64,000 bases of DNA, taken from assembly GCF_000974445.1 (NCBI RefSeq), contig NZ_BBOJ01000020.1:62001-126000 (forward strand), written 5' to 3'. How positions within the stretch are numbered: position 1 is the stretch's first letter; each line of letters begins with the position of its first letter. The DNA is from Lentzea aerocolonigenes. Its GTDB lineage: Bacteria; Actinomycetota; Actinomycetes; Mycobacteriales; Pseudonocardiaceae. Shown piece after piece: positions 41,502 through 48,408 of this stretch. The position numbers and the translations under genes are program-made. The notes beneath the pieces are model-generated. The model did not search any database and had not been told where the DNA came from. It saw only the letters and a program-made list of their open reading frames with translations.

Positions 41502-41644
41502 GTGGGGTGGTCCCGTCACGAGTCGTGCCACAGCTCAGGCCGCGCCCGAGAGGTCAGGTCAAGCCGACACGCTTTTAGTCGGCTTGACCTGACCTCTCGG
41601 GTGTGGCTCGCTCTGGCGCGACTCGTGACGGGACCACCCCACAC
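41502..41644. repeat. large inverted repeat, 67-base arms
   Basis: Left arm 41502-41568 and right arm 41578-41644 are inverted copies around a 9-base loop (ACGCTTTTA). The inner 24 bases of each arm (41545-41568 and 41578-41601) match perfectly; outer parts, including TGGGGTGGTCCCGTCACGAGT, match with a few mismatches. It can form a very long hairpin in DNA or RNA. It lies between MFS and the insertion sequence and may be the remnant of a small mobile element or a strong terminator. Confidence 0.9.
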
Positions 41645-41740
41645 ACCGCAACCCACCTACGCAACAGCAAGCCGCCCGAAGCAACCGGCGTGCCATCAGC
41701 CTGCCGACGGCGCTGGACCGGTCTTTGATCAGATTGGCGG

Positions 41741-41750
41741 GGTCTGGGGC
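41741..41750. repeat. target-site duplication, left copy
   Basis: GGTCTGGGGC directly abuts the left end of the insertion sequence and is repeated exactly at its right end (43342-43351). Ten bases is a usual duplication length for IS4-family elements. Confidence 0.9.
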
Positions 41751-43341
41751 CAATGCCACGTAGCTTAAGTTGATCTTGGTGGTGTGCTGGAGGTTCGGCG
41801 TGGTGACGTGATCATCACGCGGAAGGCTGGCACGGTCTGTGGTCGTGACTACGGCTGTGGCCTTACCGGATCAGGTGTCGCTGGGTGTGCTGGTCACGGC
41901 GGTGCCGCGGGACGCGGTGGACGAGGCGATCGCGGCGTACGGGGCGGGGGCACGCCGCTCGGATGGGAAGCTGCCGCCGCATGTGGTGGCGTATCTGACG
42001 ATGGCGTTGTGCCTGTTCGGCGACGATGACTACACCGAGGTCGCGGCCAAGGTGACGGGGTCGCTGGACCGGTGGGGCTGCTGGGATGCCTCGTGGACGC
42101 CGCCGACCTCGAGCGCGATCACCCAGGCCCGCAAACGACTCGGCCCTGCCGTCTTTCGTGAGATTTGCGAGCGGATCTGCGGCCCGGCGGGCGGCGAGCC
42201 CGGGCCGATGGCCGGGCTGCTGGCGACCGGCCGGGCACGCGGGGCGTGGCTACGGGACTGGCGGCTGGTGGCCATCGACGGGTTCGAGGCCGACCTGCCC
42301 GACAGCGAGGCCAACGCCGCCGAGTTCGGCTACGCCGGCACCGGTGAGAGCCGCTCGGCGTTCCCGAAAGCACGGGTGGTGACACTCACCGAGTGCGGCA
42401 CGCACGCCTTCCTCGCCGCCGAGATCGGCACCTACGCCACGAGCGAGAAAGCGTTGGCGGGCAAGCTGTATCCACGGCTGCAAGCCGACGAGTTGCTGAC
42501 CGCGGACCGCAACTTCTACTCCTGGCCCGCCTGGGAGACCGCCGCCGCCACGGGGGCGGCGTTGTTGTGGCGGGCACCGACCCAGCTGGAGCTGCCGGTG
42601 GTACGGGTCCTGGCCGACGGCACCTACCTGACCATGCTGTCCAACCCGAAAACCCACAAACGTGAACGACGCGACCGAGTGACCGCCGCCGCCCGCGCCG
42701 GACACGCCATCCACCCCAGTGACGGCCAGTGGGCTCGCGTGATCGAGTACGACGTGCCCGACCGGGACGGCAACGGCACCGGCGAGATCATCACCCTGCT
42801 CACCACCATCCTCGACCCCGCCGCGGCCCGCCCGGACGAACTGGCCGACGCCTACCACCAGCGATGGGAACACGAAACCGGCAACGACCAGGCCAAAACC
42901 CACCTCCGCGGACCCGGCCGCATCCTGCGCTCCCGGCTACCCGAACTGGCCTACCAGGAGATCTGGGCCTGGCTGATCACCCACCACGCCATCACCACAC
43001 TGATCACCCAGGCCGCCACCGCCGCCGAGCTGGACCCCGACCGGATCTCCTACACCCAGACCCTGCGCCTGATCCGCCGCACCGCCACCGGCACAGCCAC
43101 CATTCCCCCCTCAGGACTGGACTGACCACCTACCCCGCATCCTCGACCGCATCGCGGGCATGCGCATCCCACCCCGCCGGCACCGCACCTGCCCCCGCGC
43201 CGTCAAACGCATGCGCCACAACAGCTACCGCGTCAAACGACACGACGAACCCGCCAGCACACGCCACCCCGGACCCGCCACCATCCGGTTCTACTTCCTT
43301 CAACCGGACACAGCAAGATCAACTTAAGCTACGCGGCATTG
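41751..43341 (+). mobile_element. IS4-family insertion sequence, 1591 bp
   Basis: Terminal inverted repeats of 28 bases with one mismatch (41751-41778 and 43314-43341; ends read CAATGCC) bound a single transposase gene. Exact 10-base target duplications flank both ends. Removing the element and one copy of the duplication restores GGGGTCTGGGGCAGAGCTCCC, a hairpin-like intergenic sequence, so the insertion did not break a gene. The intact ends and duplication point to a fairly recent insertion, though the transposase carries a frameshift. Confidence 0.93.
41839..43125 (+). pseudogene. IS4-family DDE transposase, C-terminus lost by frameshift
   Basis: Frame of 428 residues from GTG. The DDE triad is visible as VAIDGFEADLPD, LTADRNFYSW and the IS4 YREK motif YHQRWEHETGNDQAK (Y-2-R-3-E-6-K), all intact. 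The frame ends at TGA 43123-43125. Directly after it the +1 frame continues with DHLPRILDRIAGMRIPPRR, a CPRAVKRMRHNSYRVKRH block typical of IS4 C-termini, and RFYFLQPDTARST, stopping at 43327 inside the right terminal repeat. A run of six C at 43105-43110 is the likely slip site. The catalytic domain is complete, so activity is not excluded, and a programmed +1 shift is possible. Confidence 0.82.
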
Positions 43342-43351
43342 GGTCTGGGGC
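43342..43351. repeat. target-site duplication, right copy
   Basis: GGTCTGGGGC, identical to 41741-41750. It continues into CAGAGCTCCCAGA, which with the duplication forms a small stem (TCTGGG with CCCAGA). Confidence 0.9.
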
Positions 43352-43525
43352 AGAGCTCCCAGAAAGCAACAGGCACGCCAGCACGCAACAAGACCACCTA
43401 CGAACACAAAACCGGCAGCCGCCAACGCAACAGGGGGACGACCTACGAAACCCAGGCGGACCTAAGGCGGACCCCAGGCGGACCCAAAGCGACCCCAGGC
43501 AGACCCAAGACGACCCAACGCGGCC

Positions 43526-44827
43526 CTACCGAACCGCCCCAACAACGGCCCACTCCCCAGACCGAGCCCTCCACACCACAGCGCCCAACCGCAACACCAT
43601 GAACGCCGACAACCCAGTCCAAATCCCAACCAAGCCCCACCCGAAAACGTACGAAGCCCAAACCAGCGGCAAGAACCCCACCACCGCCGCCCCCAACGTC
43701 GCAGTCCGCATGAACCGAACGTCCCCGGCCCCCAACAGAACCCCGTCCAACGCGAACACCACGCCAGCAACCGGTTGCAGCGCAACAAAAAACCACCAAG
43801 CGTGCGGAATCTCCGCCAACACCCCAGCATCCGAAGTGAACGCCCGCGGCAGCACAGAAACCAGGCAGGCGAACAAAACCCCGAGCCCCACGCCGAAAAC
43901 CAGCCCGTACCGAGTGACCTGCCAGGCCAGCCGCTCAGCCTGCACTCGCCGAGACGCCCCCAACGCGGCCCCCACCAACGACTGCGCGGCGATCGCCAGC
44001 GAATCCAGCACCAACGCCAGGAACGTCCACAACTGCAACACGACCTGATGCGCCCCCACGGCAGCAACGGACGTCCGCGCCGCCACCGAAGCCGCACTCA
44101 CAAAGCACGCCTGGAACGCCAAACTCCGCAACACCAGGTCACGCCCCATGCCGAGCTGCGCGCGCATGGCACCCCAATGCGGCGCCAACGGCACCTTCTC
44201 CACGAAAAGCGCGCGCACGAAGAGCCCCGCCGCCAGCACCTGCGCCACCACGTTCGCGATGGCCGACCCCTCAAGGCCCCACCCCGCGCCGTACACCAGC
44301 GCCGGGCACAGCACGGCGCTGATGCCGTTGCCGATCAGGATGTAGCGCAAAGGCCGGCGGGTGTCCTGGACGCCGCGCATCCAGCCGTTGCCGGCCATCG
44401 TCACGAGGATGAACGGCGCCCCGAACAACGCGATGCGCACCCACTCCACCGCGGCGTCGGCCACCGCACCCTCCCCAGCCAGCAGCGACGCCAGCGGGCG
44501 CGCGAACAGCTGACCCAGCACCACCACGAGCAGGCCCGCCGCGAGCGCCAGCCACGTGGCCTGCACGCCCTCCTCAACGGCGTCGATGCGGCGGCCGGCG
44601 CCGTGCAGGCGAGCCGTGCGTGCGGTCGTGCCGTACGACAGGAACGTCAGCTGCGTCGACACCTGCGTCAGCAGCACCCCGCCGAGCGCCAGGCCAGCCA
44701 GCGGCAGCGCGCCCAAGTGCCCGACGACGGCCGTGTCGACGAGCACGTACAACGGCTCGGCAGCCAGCACGCCCAGCGCCGGCACCGCCAACCCGATCAC
44801 CCGCCGCGCGGGAACCCGATCCTCCAC
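43526..44827 (-). CDS. MATE family efflux transporter (DinF-like)
   Basis: Membrane transporter of 433 residues with 12 predicted helices, a drug/cation antiporter of the DinF branch. Typical are VPALGVLAAEPLYVLVDTAVVGHLGALPLAGLALG at the start, GNGWMRGVQDTRRPLRYILIGN in the middle and LDGVLLGAGDVRFMR near the end. A MATE gene after nrnA is a standard neighbour in the actinobacterial truB-nrnA region; here it is separated from nrnA by a ROK gene and a minisatellite. Substrate unknown. Confidence 0.9.
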   Translation of the reverse strand: MEDRVPARRVIGLAVPALGVLAAEPLYVLVDTAVVGHLGALPLAGLALGGVLLTQVSTQLTFLSYGTTARTARLHGAGRRIDAVEEGVQATWLALAAGLLVVVLGQLFARPLASLLAGEGAVADAAVEWVRIALFGAPFILVTMAGNGWMRGVQDTRRPLRYILIGNGISAVLCPALVYGAGWGLEGSAIANVVAQVLAAGLFVRALFVEKVPLAPHWGAMRAQLGMGRDLVLRSLAFQACFVSAASVAARTSVAAVGAHQVVLQLWTFLALVLDSLAIAAQSLVGAALGASRRVQAERLAWQVTRYGLVFGVGLGVLFACLVSVLPRAFTSDAGVLAEIPHAWWFFVALQPVAGVVFALDGVLLGAGDVRFMRTATLGAAVVGFLPLVWASYVFGWGLVGIWTGLSAFMVLRLGAVVWRARSGEWAVVGAVR

Positions 44828-44893
44828 AGGCCGAACCTAGGCGTTCCTGGGACGCTGTCCATCTGTTTAGCGATGGAAAGCACTCCCCTCCTG

Positions 44894-45250
44894 GCAGCTC
44901 CTCACGCTCGGCCGTGTCCACCCTCACGCCCTGCCGGATCGCTCACCCGCGCCCCATCGAGTCACTCAGCCGCGCCCTGCCAGGTCGCTCCCCCACGCCG
45001 CACCGGGGCACTCTCCCATGCCCGACCGACTCGGCCACCCAAGCTCGACCGGCCCACCTACCCAAGCTCGACCGGCTCGCCCACCCATGCCCGACCAGGT
45101 CTGCCGCCATGCCCGACCGGGCCACCCGCCCAAGCCCGACCGGCTCGCCCACCCAAGCTCGGCCGGTTCGCCCGCCCACGCCCAACCGGTCCGCCCCGCT
45201 CCACCGGGTCCGCTCACCCCAACGCTCTCCCGGTTCGCTCCCCCGCGCGC
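44894..45250. repeat. degenerate 23-bp minisatellite, about 15 copies
   Basis: The non-coding stretch between MATE and ROK genes is mostly a head-to-tail array of units like TCGCCCACCCAAGCCCGACCGG. The best copies lie at about 45030-45180; outer copies have drifted. As 23 is not a multiple of three, no protein repeat is preserved. No promoter or gene is clear in the rest of 44828-45334. Confidence 0.8.
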
Positions 45251-45334
45251 TTCCTCGATACGCGAGGCGCGCGTAACAGCGTTTCAGGACCTCCAGCGGC
45301 CCTGAACCACCCGATCGAGCGACAAAAACGCCAC

Positions 45335-46468
45335 CTACGCCCGCTGCGGCAGCCCGAACACCTGCTCGCGCGCGACCGCCAGCGCCGAGTGCAGCGCCCC
45401 CGCGCGGACCGGGTTCGTGGTGATCTGCGCGAGGTGCACCGGTGTCCGCGGCACCACCAGCTTCAGCAGCTCCGCCGACACCAGGTCGCACAGCGTCTCG
45501 CCACCGGCCTGCGCCACCCCGCCGGAGAGCAGCACCAGTTCCGGGTCGAGCACGCACACCACGTTCGCCAACCCCAAAGCGATCCTACGGGCGAGGTCCG
45601 ACAAAAACGCGCGTCCCTCGGTTCCCGAGGTCAGCGCGTGGGCGACGGCTTCCAGACCCGACGACGCCGAGATCCCGTGCGACGCCGCGAGCGCCACGAT
45701 CGCGTCGCTGTCGACCTGGTCGCCGTAGCGGCCGCCGGGGACCTGCATCGAGTCGATCTCGCCTGCGCCGCCCGTGACACCGCGCAGCAGCACGCCGTTG
45801 ACGACGACCGCCGACCCGATCTCGTCGGCCGGCCAGAACAGCACGAAGTTCCGCACGCCCACCGCCCGGCCGGAGCTCATCTCCTCCAGTGCGGCGAGGT
45901 TGATGTCGTTCTCGATCGACACCGACGTCCCCAGCAGCTCGCGCAGGGTCGCCGGCAGGTCGACGTCCACCAGGCCCGGCAGGTGCGGCGCGAAACCCAG
46001 GTGCCCGGTCGACGGGTCCACCGCGCCGGGCGTGCCGACCACGACGTGCGAGAGCGCGTCCAGGCGGAGACCCGCGAGGGCCGCCGCCTTCTGCACGGTC
46101 TCCCGGAACGCCTGCAGCGTGTTCTCCTTGGGCATCGGCGCGCTGTGCTCCGCGAGCAACGAGCCCGTGATGTCCGCGATGACCACGTCGATCAGGTCCG
46201 CCGACAACGCCACGGCCGCGACGTGCCCCACCCCGCCGTTGACCGCCCACATCTGCGCGCGCGGGCCGCGCCCACCACCACGCAGGCCGGTGCGGACGAC
46301 CATGCCGTCCTCCTCCAGCCGCGCCAGCAGCTGGGCGGTCGCGGGCTTGGAGAGGCCGATGACCTCCTCCAGCTCGGCCCGCGTCATCGCACCGCTGCGC
46401 AGCAACGTCTCGATCGCGGCCCGGTCGTTGATCTCCCGCAGCAGCCGCGGGCTTCCTGTCCTCGTCAT
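45335..46468 (-). CDS. ROK family transcriptional regulator
   Basis: Regulator of 377 residues. The winged helix is at about 8-70 (INDRAAIETLLRSGAMTRAELEEVIGLSKPATAQLLARLEEDG). The ROK part has the ATPase-like DITGSLLAEHSAP, VVVGTPGAVDPSTG, NDINLAALEE and VNGVLLRGVTGGAGEID. The classical ROK zinc motif CxCGxxGC is not seen, as in many regulators. Such proteins sense sugars. Its ATG overlaps the nrnA stop by 4 bases, so it is the last gene of the nrnA unit, an unusual insertion. Confidence 0.88.
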   Translation of the reverse strand: MTRTGSPRLLREINDRAAIETLLRSGAMTRAELEEVIGLSKPATAQLLARLEEDGMVVRTGLRGGGRGPRAQMWAVNGGVGHVAAVALSADLIDVVIADITGSLLAEHSAPMPKENTLQAFRETVQKAAALAGLRLDALSHVVVGTPGAVDPSTGHLGFAPHLPGLVDVDLPATLRELLGTSVSIENDINLAALEEMSSGRAVGVRNFVLFWPADEIGSAVVVNGVLLRGVTGGAGEIDSMQVPGGRYGDQVDSDAIVALAASHGISASSGLEAVAHALTSGTEGRAFLSDLARRIALGLANVVCVLDPELVLLSGGVAQAGGETLCDLVSAELLKLVVPRTPVHLAQITTNPVRAGALHSALAVAREQVFGLPQRA

Positions 46469-47451
46469 GACCCCACCCGCTCCAACGCGCCCTTGAGCGC
46501 GGCGACGACCTGCTCCGCGGGCCCGTCGAAGGTGAACCCGGCCGCCAGCCGGTGCCCACCACCGCCGAGGACCTGCGCCACCTCGCGCACGTCGACCCGG
46601 CTCACGGCCCGCAGCGACACCGACCAGAAGCCGGGTCGCAACTCCTTCAACACGGCGGCGACCTCGGCCTCGGAGGCGGATCGCACCACGTCGATCACGC
46701 TCTCCACCTCCTCGCTGCGCACGTCGCGCGCGTCGTCCAGCCCGACCACCGCGTGCACCAGCCCGAGGCCTCCCGCCGCGCGCTGGTCCAGTTCGGCCCT
46801 GCCCAGCACCCGCGACAACATGCCCAGGTACGCGAACGGATGCGCGTCCATCAACGGCCGCGTGACGCTGTAGGCATCCACTCCGGTCTGCAGCAGCCGG
46901 GCGGCCGTCTCGTGCGCAGCCGGTCCCGCCTTGCGAAAGCCCCCCGTGTCCGTGACCAGCCCCGCGTAGATGCACCGCGCGATCGGCTCGTCGATCTCCA
47001 CGTCCATCTCGTCCAGCAGCTTCAACGCGATGAGCGCCGTCGCTTCCGCGTGCTCGTCGATGCAGTGCACCGTCCCGTACCGCGTGTTCGACACGTGGTG
47101 GTCGACGACGATGACCGGACCCGTGCACCGCTCGACCCTGCCGGCCAGCGGCCCGAGTCGCTGCAGGCTGCCCGTGTCCATCACGACGAGCAACGACGGC
47201 TCCAGAGGCACCTCGTCGCGGTGGACCAGCAACCCCGCCGTGTCCAACGCCTTCAGCGACTCCGGCACCGTCTCGGGCTCACCGAACGCCACCCGCACCG
47301 CGACCCCGCGCCGGTGCAACGCGAGCCCCACCGCCAACGCGCTCCCGAGCGTGTCCGCATCGGGGTTGATGTGACTCAGCAGGGTCACGTCGCGGGCGTC
47401 GGCCAGCAACCGCGCGGCCTCGGCAATGGTGGTGCTCAGGTCGTCTGCCAC
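46465..47451 (-). CDS. nrnA: DHH/DHHA1 phosphoesterase (nanoRNase/pAp phosphatase-like)
   Basis: Bifunctional oligoribonuclease and pAp phosphatase-like protein of 328 residues. DHH motifs are LSHINPDADTLGSALAVGLAL, VVMDTGSLQRLG, VVDHHVSNTRYG and LVTDTGGFRKAG. The C-terminal DHHA1 domain ends with RVDVREVAQVLGGGGHRLAAGFTF. It follows rbfA, as is usual in actinobacteria and firmicutes. Confidence 0.92.
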   Translation of the reverse strand: MADDLSTTIAEAARLLADARDVTLLSHINPDADTLGSALAVGLALHRRGVAVRVAFGEPETVPESLKALDTAGLLVHRDEVPLEPSLLVVMDTGSLQRLGPLAGRVERCTGPVIVVDHHVSNTRYGTVHCIDEHAEATALIALKLLDEMDVEIDEPIARCIYAGLVTDTGGFRKAGPAAHETAARLLQTGVDAYSVTRPLMDAHPFAYLGMLSRVLGRAELDQRAAGGLGLVHAVVGLDDARDVRSEEVESVIDVVRSASEAEVAAVLKELRPGFWSVSLRAVSRVDVREVAQVLGGGGHRLAAGFTFDGPAEQVVAALKGALERVGS

Positions 47452-47464
47452 AGGGAGACGTTAG

Positions 47465-47559
47465 CTGTTCAGGGTCCCGATGTGCTGCAGGGCACCCGCG
47501 ACCAAGACCATTTACCTCTGGCACGAGGTGAACGGCCCAACCGCGGGTGCCCCGAACAG
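47465..47559 (-). terminator. structured intergenic element between rbfA and nrnA
   Basis: GGGCACCCGCG (47490-47500) pairs with CGCGGGTGCCC (47542-47552) and the outer CTGTTC (47465-47470) with GAACAG (47554-47559), leaving an internal bulge. It fills the gap after the rbfA stop and may end rbfA transcripts or regulate nrnA. No U run is seen. Confidence 0.4.
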
Positions 47560-47577
47560 TGCTGTGTGGACGGTGCG

Positions 47578-48027
47578 TCAGTCCTCGTCCTCGTCCTCGC
47601 GCGGCGCCTTGTACGGATCCGCCTCGCCGGCAGGAGACGCCCCGGCGGCCAGCCTGGCCACCTCGGCGTCGGCGGCCTGAGCCTTGGCCAGCAGCTCGTC
47701 CATCTTCCGCGCCGCGTCGGGCACGGTGTCGGTCATGAACGTCAGCGTCGGCGTGAACCGGACGCCGGTCTGCTGCCCGACCATGGAACGCAGGACGCCC
47801 TTGGCCTTCTCCAGCGCCGCCGCGGCACCGGCGAAGTCGGGCTCGGAGTCGAGCCGCTCGCCCAGCACCGTGTAGTACACGGTCGCGTCGTGCAGGTCGC
47901 CGGTCACCTTGGTGTCGGTGATGGTGACCCGAGCCAGACGCGGGTCCTTGACCTCGTGCTCCAGAGCCGAAGCAACGATCTGCGAGATCCGCTTGGCGAG
48001 CTTGCGGGCACGTGCCGTGTCGGCCAC
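47578..48027 (-). CDS. rbfA: 30S ribosome-binding factor A
   Basis: Ribosome maturation factor of 149 residues with a KH-like fold. Typical sequence: ARKLAKRISQIVASALEHEVKDPRLARVTITDTKVTGDL, then VGQQTGVRFTPTLTFMTDTVPDAARKMDELL. The C-terminal tail is acidic (EDEDED), as in actinobacteria. The GTG at 48027 is preceded by AGGGGAGG. Part of the rimP-nusA-infB-rbfA block. Confidence 0.94.
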   Translation of the reverse strand: MADTARARKLAKRISQIVASALEHEVKDPRLARVTITDTKVTGDLHDATVYYTVLGERLDSEPDFAGAAAALEKAKGVLRSMVGQQTGVRFTPTLTFMTDTVPDAARKMDELLAKAQAADAEVARLAAGASPAGEADPYKAPREDEDED

Positions 48028-48040
48028 GAGCCTCCCCTTC

Positions 48041-48337
48041 CTAGTCGTCCTCCGGCCCGACGAGACGCGTCCGGGCGGAGAGCAGTTCAAGTTCGGGACG
48101 TCCGGCGACCAGCCTTTCGCAGGCTGCCAGGACTTCCCTGACGTGCTCGGAGTCGGCGGCGACAGCCGCCACCCCGATCAGGCTGCGCCGGTGCAGGTCG
48201 AGATGACCGGCCTCGGACACAGCTACCTCGAAGCGCTTGCGCAGCTCCGCCACCACGGGGCGGACCACCGAGCGCTTCTCCTTCAACGAGTGGACGTCAC
48301 CGAGCAGCACGTCCAGTTCCAGAGCCCCCACGTACAT
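48041..48337 (-). CDS. DUF503 family protein
   Basis: Protein of 98 residues of the YlxP/DUF503 family, found between infB and rbfA in many Gram-positive bacteria; a role in ribosome assembly is likely but not shown here. Family marks are MYVGALELDVLLGDVHSLKEKRSVVRPVVAELRKRFEVAVSEAGHLD and the LIGVAAVAADSEHVREVL helix. It starts at the ATG directly before MYVGALE. Confidence 0.9.
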   Translation of the reverse strand: MYVGALELDVLLGDVHSLKEKRSVVRPVVAELRKRFEVAVSEAGHLDLHRRSLIGVAAVAADSEHVREVLAACERLVAGRPELELLSARTRLVGPEDD

Positions 48338-48357
48338 GGGCAAGATCCTCCAGAAGA

Positions 48358-48396
48358 AAAGGGTGCGGAGCCACCGGTTAAAACGGCTCCGCACCC
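48358..48396 (-). terminator. intrinsic terminator after infB
   Basis: GGGTGCGGAGCC (48361-48372) pairs with GGCTCCGCACCC (48385-48396). On the minus strand the stem is followed by a TTTTCT run. It lies 12 bases after the infB stop. Confidence 0.85.
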
Positions 48397-48408
48397 CTCA
48401 TCGACCGA

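Noticed and set aside
44894..45250. CRISPR array
   Set aside because: Units are directly adjacent with no unique spacers and no cas genes; it is a minisatellite.
47465..47559. tRNA-like gene
   Set aside because: No TPsiC or D-loop consensus and wrong arm lengths; only a general hairpin structure remains.
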